From: Alistipes_A hominis
GTDB lineage: Bacteria > Bacteroidota > Bacteroidia > Bacteroidales > Rikenellaceae
Assembly: GCF_014288115.1 (NCBI RefSeq)
Contig: NZ_JACOOK010000002.1
Span: 186,001-250,000 of the forward strand
Reading direction: 5' to 3'
Length of the DNA: 64,000 nt
This document shows positions 51,114-60,978 of the stretch, piece by piece. The notes beneath the pieces are model-generated. The model did not search any database, was not told where the DNA came from, and worked only from the letters and a program-made list of their open reading frames with translations. Position numbers and translations under genes: made by a program. Position 1 is the stretch's first letter; each line of letters starts with the position of its first letter.

Positions 51114-53063
51114 CTACCATCCGGGATTTTGCCATGCATGTCCGGTCAAAGTTTCCAACCGATTCTGATCGCTCAACGGAATGGGCACCCACAACCACTT
51201 ATTGGAATAACAACGGCGGGGAGAGTTCCGAATATGCTTACGAGTGTAAGTATACATCGGCTTACCTTCCTTATCATCGCCCAACCATGAAATCTCCATA
51301 GCCGTCGGCCACTGATAATCCGACATATCTCCGTCGGGCCTCTGCCAACGACGCATATCGTCCAAACGGGTATCCTCCATCGCCATTTCGACACGGCGTT
51401 CATGTTTCAGATACAACAGAGCTTCGTCCTGCGTAAGACTTGTCGGCCAAGCCGGCATCCCCGCGCGGTCTCTGATTTCATTGACCAACGTCATACCTTC
51501 CTGGATATGACCGGCATTAATAGCGCATTCGGCAGTATTCAGAATAATTTCGGCCAAACGGAAAATTTTATACTTTACACTACCGCCTGCGTTCTCTCCT
51601 TCGGACGGCTTCAAGTATTTATTGAGATAGTAACCGGTACGCGTTCTCTGACGACGACTGCTATGGATACCGGTGTAATCGTCTTCCTTATTCGTCCAGA
51701 TCGTTTTGGAACGGATGGCATTTCCGACATAATGAACTCCCGAACGACCGTCGATCTCTTCGTTTTTCCAGAAGGCGGTACGAACACACTCATTGTAAAC
51801 GACCGTTACGTAGAAACGCGGATCCCTGTCCCCATAAGGATTCGAAACCTGATCGAAAATCGTATTTTCAGGATTAAAATTCGGTTTCAAATGCGTATTA
51901 TCCCGGTAAGGCAACGCCAAATCGACAACCGGATAACTTTCCAAGGCAGTACTGCTGTTGTATTTTACATTTTCATACTGATCGACCAGTTCCTGCGTCG
52001 GCGTCAATCCGCACTTATAATATCCCTGGAAACCGATTCCGTTGATAAACCACATATCACCGCGGGCGCCACGATCTTGCCAAATCGTCTCCTTATCGTT
52101 CGGATTCGCATCATAACTCAATGTTGAACAGAAATATTCATGCATTGCCGCCGCAGCGTCGGAACCTTTTTTCCATTTCACCTGCCCTTTGGTAGCGAAT
52201 ACATCGTATTCGGACGGATTCTTGCACGTTTTATAAAGTTCATAGCTGTTCTCACGCAAACTAGCCAACGCTTCCTTATTGATCTGATAGGCCTCTTCCC
52301 AAGTCATCGCATCCAGCGCATTCGTCGCGTTCAGCGGGCTGGCGGCATAAAGCGAATAACGGGACTTAAGAGCGCAAGCCAACGCTTTCGTTACCCGGTT
52401 CGATTCTCCGCCGGTAGTAATTCTCCAAGGAACTGCCGGTTCCGCCAGCGCCGAATCGCAATCGGCAATGATAGACTCGACCAACTCACGGTAAGTAGAT
52501 TTAATCGCATATTGTTCAAAATCATCCGTATAAGCAGTGGCAGTCTTTATAAGCGGAGCCATCGAACCGAAATAACGAATCAATTCCGCATAGAAATAAG
52601 CCCGCAACAAATAAGCCTCGGCTTTCCAACGGGCGCGGTTCTTCTCTTCGGTAACCGTTGCCGAATCGATATGAGTCAAAAAGATATTGCATTTACGCAC
52701 GCCTTCATACAGATTGCCCCAACTGATATTACCGCTTCTTAACAACGGATGGTTGCTGGCCGAAGCCACTCCATTATAAGCCTGAGCCGAATATAATCCC
52801 GTTTCTACTTCTGCGTCCGCATCCCACGCATCATCCGACATGGCAACCGGAGTATTGGTAGTAAAATACCACTGTCCGATTCCTTTGTCTGTAACATAAC
52901 TTCCACTGTAAATAGCATTCAGGTAAGCCCCGACTCTATCGTTATCCTTCCATATCGTGGACATGTCGATGTAACCAGCCGGAGCCATATCCAAAGCGTC
53001 CGAGCACGAACTCAATGCAACGACCGACGCTATAGCTGATAAAAATATATATTTCACTTTCAT
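51114..53063 (-). CDS. SusD/RagB-family glycan-binding lipoprotein (proximal pair)
   Basis: A 649-residue lipoprotein: lipobox ALSSC near residue 20, SusD N-terminal region LDMAPAGYIDMSTIWKDNDRVGAYLNAIY, central AEAYLLRAYFYAELIRYFGS and the C-terminal DDMRRWQRPDG and LWVPIPLSDQNRLETL. Partner of the first SusC gene, 18 bp upstream. Length differs from the distal SusD, so the two pairs likely see different ligands or parts of one (inference). Confidence 0.93.
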   Translation of the reverse strand: MKVKYIFLSAIASVVALSSCSDALDMAPAGYIDMSTIWKDNDRVGAYLNAIYSGSYVTDKGIGQWYFTTNTPVAMSDDAWDADAEVETGLYSAQAYNGVASASNHPLLRSGNISWGNLYEGVRKCNIFLTHIDSATVTEEKNRARWKAEAYLLRAYFYAELIRYFGSMAPLIKTATAYTDDFEQYAIKSTYRELVESIIADCDSALAEPAVPWRITTGGESNRVTKALACALKSRYSLYAASPLNATNALDAMTWEEAYQINKEALASLRENSYELYKTCKNPSEYDVFATKGQVKWKKGSDAAAAMHEYFCSTLSYDANPNDKETIWQDRGARGDMWFINGIGFQGYYKCGLTPTQELVDQYENVKYNSSTALESYPVVDLALPYRDNTHLKPNFNPENTIFDQVSNPYGDRDPRFYVTVVYNECVRTAFWKNEEIDGRSGVHYVGNAIRSKTIWTNKEDDYTGIHSSRRQRTRTGYYLNKYLKPSEGENAGGSVKYKIFRLAEIILNTAECAINAGHIQEGMTLVNEIRDRAGMPAWPTSLTQDEALLYLKHERRVEMAMEDTRLDDMRRWQRPDGDMSDYQWPTAMEISWLGDDKEGKPMYTYTRKHIRNSPRRCYSNKWLWVPIPLSDQNRLETLTGHAWQNPGW

Positions 53064-53081
53064 AATGAGAATTTTAGTAGC

Positions 53082-56000
53082 TTAGAATGTTACGTTAAAT
53101 CCAAAGTTGAACGTCTTCACGATAGGATAACCGATCTGGTCCGTTTGTTCGGGGTCTGTCGTACTTGTTCTCAGACGATCCCACGTAACCAGGTTATCAC
53201 CGCGGAAATACACTCTCAATTTATTAATACCGATTGCACGCAGAGCATTCGACGGCAAAGTATAACCCAATTCGATTGCTTTAAGACGGATAAAAGCACG
53301 GTCCATTACGAAGAAATCATTTTGGATCTTCGAGCAGGTTTCTCCGGTAGACAATCTCGGATAAGTGATCTTCTGCCCGGCAGCATAACGTTCGGCGGTC
53401 CAAGCGGTTTTGTGATACTTGAAGAAAGTACCCTGATAGATGTTCTCGTACACACCCTGACCGCTGTAATAGCTCGAATATTTACCTACCCCCTGAAGGA
53501 AGACCGTAAAGTCGAACCATTTGTAATTAAGAGAAACGTTGAGACCGTAAGATACGCGCGGCACTTTCGTGTAACCGATGGGCACCCGGTCTTTTTCGTC
53601 GATGATTCCGTCCCCGTTCTGGTCGATGTACTTGAAGTCGCCCAACTGGGGAGCCGTAGAAAGGTTGTAAGTAATTCCCTTGTGTTCGACGCCGTTCTCG
53701 TCTACATATCCTTCCGTATACTTGTCCAATTCTTCCTGAGTATTGAAATACCCGTTGCCGTTGCTCCAGTCGATCTTGTAACCGAAAGTCTGATCGAGCG
53801 ACTGCCCCGTAGTACGGTACTTGTAATAATAACCGTCCGCATAAGGCACTTCATCCCAGAATTTCACTTTATTGTGGTTATAACTGAAATTACCCTTTAC
53901 AGAGAGGAACAGATCCTTGTTGAAAGACTTGTTGTAGTTAATTTCGAGTTCATAACCCGAGTTATCCACCACGCCGAGGTTCAAGTAAGGCCACTGGGGC
54001 ACACCCGCAAACTGCGGAGCCATTCCCTGGGTCTTCAGGATCTTCGAACGCTGTTCGATAAAGTAGTCGAAAGTAATCGACCAATCGCTCCACAACTGGA
54101 GATCGATACCGTAGTTCTGTTTCTTGGAAACCTCCCACTGCAGGTTGTAGTTACCCGGACGATTCTCATAGATCGTACCGTAACCGCCGACGGCAACGCC
54201 GCCACTTGAAGAATAAGTATGATTGCTCAAATAAAGGAAACGGTTGTCTCCGATCTTATCGCTACCTACTTTACCGTAAGAAGCTCTCAACTTCAAATTG
54301 GTGATGACTTTATTGCCTTTCAGGAAATTTTCATTGGAAACAACCCAACCCACTGCAAAAGAGGGGAAGAAACCGAACCGATTTTTCGGAGAGAACTGCT
54401 CGGAACCGTTGTAACCCATATTGGCGTCTAACAGATAACGGTTATCGAAGCCGTAAGTAACGCGGGCAGCCATACCCATCATATTATAAGGCATGTTAAG
54501 CGGAGCGCCGTTGGTTTCCCAAAAATCACGCTGTACCAAAATCATGGCGCCTACGTCGTGCTTGCCAAAAGTTCTGCTATAATTCAACGATCCCTGCAGG
54601 TTGACCGTATAATTGGTATAACCGCTCTTGCTCAGGCTCAACGTACCGTTCAATTCGCGGTCGGCCGCAAAATAGATCTGGTCGTTATCTTCATCAACCG
54701 AAGTTGCGAAAGACATTTCCGTAATGTCGCCGCCCAGAATCGTATTGGCTACGGCATCGAACGAAGCCATACCTTTCAAAGACAAACCTTTGGTGATAAA
54801 GGTCATATTCCACTCGCCTCCGATAGACGCATTCAGGTTCGTTCTGGTTTCATCCCGGTAACCTTTACGGTTTACGGATTCGAAAGGCGAACGGTCGGTT
54901 TCGACCGGACGGATCACTTTATCCGGAATTACATCGTAGCCCAGAGACGCATCGGGAGTGGTAGGACCTACGGTCATCGGCTTCATACCTACCGTACAGT
55001 GGATAAGGTCACGGATCATCCATTTATTGTCTCCGCCGTAAGTCGTAGTACCGGGCATGCCCACTTTTTCAATGTAGCTACCCAAATTCAGGAAAGCCTT
55101 GAAGTTCTTCGTGATGTTATAGTCCAAGTTCGAACGGAAGCTGTAACGGGTCATCCTTGCCTGAGGATCGTAGCCGAGCTTGCTTTTCGGTTCCGTATGC
55201 AAGTTACCACCCTGATGCAAATAGCTGGCATTTACAAAATATTGCAGCTTTTCGGTACCGCCGCTGATATTGATGTTCACACGACTCTGAGGCGACCATT
55301 TTTTGAAAATTTCACGATACCAGTCGTGGTTAGGATACATATAATGCCTTCTGGCCGCTTTCAATGCATAATCCGGATCGTTCGGATCCAGCCCCATCAA
55401 CGGATTCAACGAACGGGAAATCATCTTTCCGGAATATTCTTCGTTCATACCGTCGTTCCGGTTCGCTTCGTTACGCAAAGTCATAAATTCCCACGAATCA
55501 ACCCTTTCCGGCTCGCGCGTGAACGCCTGGAAACTCTGGTCGAAAGAGATATCCAACTTAGTCTGTCCTACTTCGCCACGCTTGGTCGTGATCAGGATCA
55601 CACCGTTCGCGCCACGCACACCGTATACGGCGGTAGCCGCGGCGTCCTTCAGCACGGAAACCGTAGCGACCTCGTTTGCATCCAACGTACGGATATTGTC
55701 ACGAGGCACACCGTCAATCAGGATCAGCGGTCTCGTACCGTTCGTAGTGGAAGCCCCACGCAGATACAGGTCGGCATCGTCGAAACCCGGCTGAGAACCA
55801 CCGGACTGCAACGAGGTCAGACCGGCCAGACGTCCGGCCAACGCGTTGGCCAAGTTCGGCGAAGAACTCTGACGAAGTTCCTTGCTGTTAACCGACGATA
55901 TGGAGGCAACCACGGAAACTTTCTTCTGAGTCCCGTAACCGACCACGACTTGCTCTTCGAGCTGCTGAGAATCGCTTTCCATCTTCACGTTGATCGTGGT

Positions 56001-56357
56001 ACGAGCGCCAACTTTCACTTTCACTGTCTTATAGCCCAGATAGCTGAATGTCAACTCGGCTCCCGAGGGAACTTTGATCGTAAACTTACCGTTCACGTCG
56101 GTCACCACGCCGTTCGACGGACTCGAAGTAACCGTCACACCGATCAGGGGAGTGCCATCCTGATCCTGAACGGTACCTGAAACAGTCTGAGTTCCAGCCT
56201 GCATAGACTCCGAAACTTCAGATAGGCTCCCATTGCCAGAGAAAGCCGCGTATGGAACTGCCGACAACAAAACAACCAGGCTCAGCACCTTCGCACTGAC
56301 CAGATTGCGTCCTGTTGCCTTCATCCATGTCTTGAAGTAAAGTAATGTTTTGTTCAT
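53082..56357 (-). CDS. SusC/RagA-family TonB-dependent transporter (proximal pair)
   Basis: A 1091-residue outer-membrane transporter leading the operon. Long N-terminal signal (~1-40), regulatory-like domain (VSGTVQDQDGTPLIGVTV), TonB box region EEQVVVGYGTQKKVSV, plug (LYLRGASTTNGTRPLILIDGV) and SusC signature VLKDAAATAVYGVRGANGVILITTKRG, then a barrel ending in GFNVTF. Divergent from the hybrid sensor gene across 295 bp. Confidence 0.95.
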   Translation of the reverse strand: MNKTLLYFKTWMKATGRNLVSAKVLSLVVLLSAVPYAAFSGNGSLSEVSESMQAGTQTVSGTVQDQDGTPLIGVTVTSSPSNGVVTDVNGKFTIKVPSGAELTFSYLGYKTVKVKVGARTTINVKMESDSQQLEEQVVVGYGTQKKVSVVASISSVNSKELRQSSSPNLANALAGRLAGLTSLQSGGSQPGFDDADLYLRGASTTNGTRPLILIDGVPRDNIRTLDANEVATVSVLKDAAATAVYGVRGANGVILITTKRGEVGQTKLDISFDQSFQAFTREPERVDSWEFMTLRNEANRNDGMNEEYSGKMISRSLNPLMGLDPNDPDYALKAARRHYMYPNHDWYREIFKKWSPQSRVNINISGGTEKLQYFVNASYLHQGGNLHTEPKSKLGYDPQARMTRYSFRSNLDYNITKNFKAFLNLGSYIEKVGMPGTTTYGGDNKWMIRDLIHCTVGMKPMTVGPTTPDASLGYDVIPDKVIRPVETDRSPFESVNRKGYRDETRTNLNASIGGEWNMTFITKGLSLKGMASFDAVANTILGGDITEMSFATSVDEDNDQIYFAADRELNGTLSLSKSGYTNYTVNLQGSLNYSRTFGKHDVGAMILVQRDFWETNGAPLNMPYNMMGMAARVTYGFDNRYLLDANMGYNGSEQFSPKNRFGFFPSFAVGWVVSNENFLKGNKVITNLKLRASYGKVGSDKIGDNRFLYLSNHTYSSSGGVAVGGYGTIYENRPGNYNLQWEVSKKQNYGIDLQLWSDWSITFDYFIEQRSKILKTQGMAPQFAGVPQWPYLNLGVVDNSGYELEINYNKSFNKDLFLSVKGNFSYNHNKVKFWDEVPYADGYYYKYRTTGQSLDQTFGYKIDWSNGNGYFNTQEELDKYTEGYVDENGVEHKGITYNLSTAPQLGDFKYIDQNGDGIIDEKDRVPIGYTKVPRVSYGLNVSLNYKWFDFTVFLQGVGKYSSYYSGQGVYENIYQGTFFKYHKTAWTAERYAAGQKITYPRLSTGETCSKIQNDFFVMDRAFIRLKAIELGYTLPSNALRAIGINKLRVYFRGDNLVTWDRLRTSTTDPEQTDQIGYPIVKTFNFGFNVTF

Positions 56358-56631
56358 AGATAAAAATTTAGGTTTAATTTTCTTGTTTTACCAAATTTTC
56401 CCCGCGTATTTTTATAGAAAATTCCGATAGCACGAAATTCTACAAATATTAGCTAATAATAGACTCATTTGTTTCAATTTTTTTCAAAAACTGTTCATTC
56501 TTGTACCCATGCGGGCTATATTCATTTAAATTCTGGTCAAAAGCATAATCCATAAAACTCTTATTAACAATAATATATAAAAGGATAAAATGTTTTTTGA
56601 AACAAAAACGAAAAAATTATCAAAGAATGAT
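56358..56631. other. divergent control region of the PUL
   Basis: AT-rich gap between SusC and the hybrid sensor. On minus, AATATTTG at 56443-56450 is near-consensus for a SusC promoter, but no clear -33 lies at 19-21 nt. The HTCS probably binds here (inference); no clear direct repeat was recognised. Confidence 0.4.
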
Positions 56632-56639
56632 TATTTTTG
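56632..56639 (+). promoter_or_regulatory. -7 box for the hybrid two-component gene
   Basis: TATTTTTG matches TAnnTTTG 14 nt before the chosen start (56653). No -33 at the usual spacing. Confidence 0.45.
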
Positions 56640-56652
56640 TGCTATCAAGAAT

Positions 56653-59600
56653 ATGAAATTGCCGAAACCTTCAACGATGAATTGCAGATACATTTTATTA
56701 TTTACGTCCGTTTTTGCTTTTATAACGTCAAAAACGGATGTAAAAGCCCAACAAAATTTTCATTTTTCACCCCGGATCTCAAACCTTCAGATACGGGATA
56801 TCTGTCAGGATTCCCTGGGGTATCTCTGGATTGCGACGGCCCGCGGTGTAGACCGGTACAACGGCTATGAATACGCGCAATTATTCCGGGACGAATCGGC
56901 TCCCGAAACGTCTATCCAATCCAGCCGGATCAACAGGTTGCATTTGGACAAAACGGGAAATCTATGGATAGCGACATCCAGGGGATTAAGTAAATACGAT
57001 CTAACCATCGACAAAATAACACCCTATACCATCAGTAACGGACAAGACGAATACTTCGTAACCGATCTCGCCGAAGATTCCACCGGTAATTTATGGATCG
57101 CGACTTACAGCAACGGAATTCTCAAAATGAACCGCACGACGGGCATTTTGTCTCCGATGCCCCTCCCGTTCGGCAACCGGGCTTCCCAACGGGCGCATAC
57201 CCTGTTTATAGACGACTTACAGAATCTATGGATCGGATACTCTACCGGATCGGCGCTCGGCAGATACAACATCGACGACCAGACGGCAGAATTGTACACG
57301 CTCCCGGATTATATCGAAATCAACTGCCTGTCCAAATTCGGCGATTCACAGATATGGATAGGAACCGACCAGGGAATACTCGCTTACAGTATCAAAGGAA
57401 GGAAACTGACCTCCGTTCCGCCATCCATACGGAAACACCCGGAGCTATCTGCCGCAAAAATAAACAGCATTAAACTGATAGACAAGAATAATTACATCAT
57501 CACATCAACGCATTATGCATATAAATATTGCATCAGTACAGGCGAAATAGCCGTCATCCCGGTAAAAAGCGAAAAAAACGATCAAAACAACGACATCACC
57601 TGTGCATTGAAAGACAAGCAGGGAAATCTATGGCTCGGGACTTTCGAACAGGGCATCGTCAAAGTCAACGCCGCGGAAAATACGTTCAACCATCCGGAAA
57701 TATCTTCGGTCACACTGAACGGGAAATCGGTAACCGTCGTTTGCGAAGACAAAAGGTTCGGCCGGATCTGGTTCGGCTCCAAATACGACGGACTCTATTG
57801 CTATTCGAAAAACGGTTCCGTAAAAAATCTCACAAAGAACAACCATCCTGCATTGGCTTCAATCCGCAACAACTCGATACGGGCCCTGTTTTGCGACTCT
57901 CAAAACAGGATATGGATCAGTACGGGACGTAACCTGATCGTGGGACAGCTCAACGCGTCCGGATTTTCGGAAATTACGACGCTGCAAAATTTCGGGCCGA
58001 TCACGGCGATCGGACAGGATCTGTCGGGCAATATCTGGGCGGGGGGATTCTCCGGACTTTATTTTTTCGGTCAAAATGTGACGGCCGAGCCTTCGCAGGT
58101 CGTAAAAAATGTGACGGTCACCACGATCCAGCCCTATAAAGCCGATCAGATCGTTTACGCCGCCTACGGGCAAAATGTTTTCACGATCGATCACCGCGAT
58201 TTCGAACCGGAACCGTTGATCCCGGAGGGTCAGTTCGCCAACATGCACGCGTTGAACGCATGTACCGATATCCGCCGATCCGAAAACGGCTCCCTATGGA
58301 TCGGAAGCTACAACAAAGGGCTGCTCGAATACGATCCGAAAACACGGAAAATCACAAAGTACACCTACACGGAGGGACTTCCGAGCAACGACATCCTGGC
58401 CCTGACCGAAGACGGAAACGGACGTATCTGGCTCGCCACCTCCAACGGGCTGTCACGGTTCGATCCCAAAACGAAACGGTTCCGTAATTTCAACGAAACC
58501 GACGGACTGAACAACACCCAGTTTTTCGAACGAGCGATGCTGACCGCATCCGACGGGCTGATCTACATCGGTGGAAATTTGGGAACCGACTGTTTCAATC
58601 CGAACGACGTCAAGCAAAACGGATACCATCCATCCGTCGTATTGGAAGACATTAAGATTCAGAACCGGAGCGTCACTCCGGGCGGCAAGCACGCTCCGAT
58701 CGGCAAAAGCATCGCTTACGAGCGGAAGATCACGTTGAACCACTGGCAAAATTCATTCAGTATCGACTACGCAGGCATCGACTACAATTACTCGGACAAA
58801 CTTCGTTATGCGTATAAACTGGACGGTCTCGATAAAGACTGGGTAGAGGCGGGAAACAACAAGCGGGCCTCTTATGCGAACGTTCCGCCGGGAGAGTACC
58901 GGTTCAAACTCAAAGTGCAGAACGGGGACGGGGAATGGAGTCCGGAAACCGGGATCGATATCCGGATAAAAGCTTCCCCATGGCTGACGGGCTGGGCCTA
59001 CGCCCTGTATATCCTGCTGGTTCTGGCCTTCATTATTACGGTCACCAAGCTGTATTTCAGGACGAAATACAATAAAAAAGCGCTCGCCCTCTCCGAAAAA
59101 CAGCGACTCCACGAACAGGAGATCAACCAGCAGAAAATCGACTTTTACGGAAACATCTCCCACGAATTACGGACTCCGCTGACCCTGATCAACGGAAACA
59201 TCGAACTGCTGGCGCATGGCGCGCTGAACGAAGACAACGAGCATAAACTGATAACGACTCTGTCCTACAACTCCAACCGGCTGCTGCGACTGGTCAACCA
59301 ATTGCTGGATTTCAGCCGGATGGGTAACGAAACGATCCCGTTGCACATCATGCAAACGGATATCGTGCCGCTCATCCGGAATGTGGCCGGCTCGTTCCGT
59401 TTCAGCGCCCATACCAAAGAGATCGATTATTCGCTGCACCTGACGGAAGACTCCCTGCAAATCTACACGGATGAAGACGTGCTCGAAAAAATACTGACCA
59501 ACCTCGTTTCGAACGCGGTAAAATACACTCCCCGGCAAGGTCGTATTTCGATCGACTTTCGGAAAATCGACCGGAACACTGCGGTCGACCGGTATCCCGA

Positions 59601-60789
59601 ATTTGACGCCCCCGGTTCCGAATGTCTGGAGTTTCGAGTCGTGAACTCCTGCAAAACAATCGATCCGCAGCAATTGGAACACATCTTCGACCGGTTCAGG
59701 CGGTTGGAAAATACGGAAAGTACGGAAGAGACTCCGGGAAGCGGCATCGGCCTCCACTACACCAAAATGCTCGTCTGCCGACAGAAAGGATCGATAAAAG
59801 CCGTCTTCTCCGAAACGGAAGGTCTGATTATGAGTTTCGTGATCCCAATCGGTAGAGAGGCGTTCCCGGCCGACGAAATTTTCGAACAGCAGACGCCCGG
59901 AAACCTTCCTGAAAATACAAAATCCGACGGAGCGGATTTCGACACGCCCGTCGTTCAAACGCCCTCGCCCCCCAAAGGACGCACGATACTGATCGTGGAG
60001 GACGACCCGCAGATTCACACGCTGCTGCACGAAATTCTGCACATCGAATACGATCTACTGCACGCCTATAACGGAACGGAAGGCGTCCAGATGGCCAGGG
60101 AACAGATGCCGGAAATGATCATCAGCGACATCCGGATGCCCGAAATGGACGGGATCGCCCTGTGTAAAACCATTAAAAACGATCCGCAACTCAGCCATAC
60201 CATTTTCATCCTGCTGACGGCCAAGAACCGGATCGAAGAGCGGATCGAAGGATACAACTGCGGCGCCGACGCCTATATTAACAAACCGTTCCGCGCCGAC
60301 CACCTGATTTCGGTCATCCACAGCCAAACGAACAACAGGGACCGGCTGAAAGCCTATTTCAGCGACAAAGGTCTGCACGCCGAGCAGGAGGAACCTTTCG
60401 GGGACAACGACCGGATACCGGGAAACCTGCCGGAGATCGACCAACGTTTCATGGAAAAATTGCATTCGTTCATCGACAAAAGCATCGAAAATCCGGATAT
60501 CAACATCAACGTGATCGCCGTCGAATTGGGTTTCAGCCGAACCAGTTTTTACCGCAAAATGAAAAGCCTAACCGGCCTGGCTCCGAACGATTACGTCCGG
60601 AATTTCAAAATGAAAAAAGCGGCCAAACTGATCCTCGAAGGAAATCTGAGCATCGCCGAAATTTCCGACCAGACCGGATTCGGCACACAGTCCCATTTCT
60701 CGACCGCATTCAAAAAATATTTCGGGGTGAGTCCGAAAGACTACAAAGAGAAATGGAAGGAAGAGCACAAACGATCCCATGCGAAATAA
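56653..60789 (+). CDS. hybrid two-component system sensor-regulator (HTCS)
   Basis: A ~1378-residue one-protein signalling system: signal peptide, periplasmic two-component propeller repeats (~30-690, repeated GNLWIAT/IWIGT-type motifs), Y_Y_Y domain (~690-770), membrane helix (~775-800), histidine kinase with SHELRTPL (His ~837), ATPase boxes NLVSNAVKYTP and GSGIGLHYTK, receiver with phospho-Asp in IISDIRMPEMDG (~1159), and an AraC-type HTH (~1275-1378: FSRTSFYRKMKSLTGLAP). Senses a glycan fragment in the periplasm and activates the PUL. Start uncertain: 56653 (MKLPKP) or 56677 (MNCRYI); both lie after the -7 box. Confidence 0.93.
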   Translation: MKLPKPSTMNCRYILLFTSVFAFITSKTDVKAQQNFHFSPRISNLQIRDICQDSLGYLWIATARGVDRYNGYEYAQLFRDESAPETSIQSSRINRLHLDKTGNLWIATSRGLSKYDLTIDKITPYTISNGQDEYFVTDLAEDSTGNLWIATYSNGILKMNRTTGILSPMPLPFGNRASQRAHTLFIDDLQNLWIGYSTGSALGRYNIDDQTAELYTLPDYIEINCLSKFGDSQIWIGTDQGILAYSIKGRKLTSVPPSIRKHPELSAAKINSIKLIDKNNYIITSTHYAYKYCISTGEIAVIPVKSEKNDQNNDITCALKDKQGNLWLGTFEQGIVKVNAAENTFNHPEISSVTLNGKSVTVVCEDKRFGRIWFGSKYDGLYCYSKNGSVKNLTKNNHPALASIRNNSIRALFCDSQNRIWISTGRNLIVGQLNASGFSEITTLQNFGPITAIGQDLSGNIWAGGFSGLYFFGQNVTAEPSQVVKNVTVTTIQPYKADQIVYAAYGQNVFTIDHRDFEPEPLIPEGQFANMHALNACTDIRRSENGSLWIGSYNKGLLEYDPKTRKITKYTYTEGLPSNDILALTEDGNGRIWLATSNGLSRFDPKTKRFRNFNETDGLNNTQFFERAMLTASDGLIYIGGNLGTDCFNPNDVKQNGYHPSVVLEDIKIQNRSVTPGGKHAPIGKSIAYERKITLNHWQNSFSIDYAGIDYNYSDKLRYAYKLDGLDKDWVEAGNNKRASYANVPPGEYRFKLKVQNGDGEWSPETGIDIRIKASPWLTGWAYALYILLVLAFIITVTKLYFRTKYNKKALALSEKQRLHEQEINQQKIDFYGNISHELRTPLTLINGNIELLAHGALNEDNEHKLITTLSYNSNRLLRLVNQLLDFSRMGNETIPLHIMQTDIVPLIRNVAGSFRFSAHTKEIDYSLHLTEDSLQIYTDEDVLEKILTNLVSNAVKYTPRQGRISIDFRKIDRNTAVDRYPEFDAPGSECLEFRVVNSCKTIDPQQLEHIFDRFRRLENTESTEETPGSGIGLHYTKMLVCRQKGSIKAVFSETEGLIMSFVIPIGREAFPADEIFEQQTPGNLPENTKSDGADFDTPVVQTPSPPKGRTILIVEDDPQIHTLLHEILHIEYDLLHAYNGTEGVQMAREQMPEMIISDIRMPEMDGIALCKTIKNDPQLSHTIFILLTAKNRIEERIEGYNCGADAYINKPFRADHLISVIHSQTNNRDRLKAYFSDKGLHAEQEEPFGDNDRIPGNLPEIDQRFMEKLHSFIDKSIENPDININVIAVELGFSRTSFYRKMKSLTGLAPNDYVRNFKMKKAAKLILEGNLSIAEISDQTGFGTQSHFSTAFKKYFGVSPKDYKEKWKEEHKRSHAK

Positions 60790-60978
60790 TTTGCAAATAA
60801 AACGCATAAACCGCCGGGAAAGTCTGAAAAATTTGTTTACTTTGTCTTTATTGAGGTATTTGTAGCTCAAAATATACGTAACAGGACGATTTTTGCCTGC
60901 AAACGCAGACCGTTTTCAGGCAGAAAATGTTGTGTTTGCAACAAAAACCAAACCGATCGGGTGTCCAAACGACTGATT

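Noticed and set aside
60790..60978. Promoter before the first GH-like gene
   Set aside because: Only degenerate TACTTTG and TATTTG strings occur, without the TAnnTTTG spacing; not supported.
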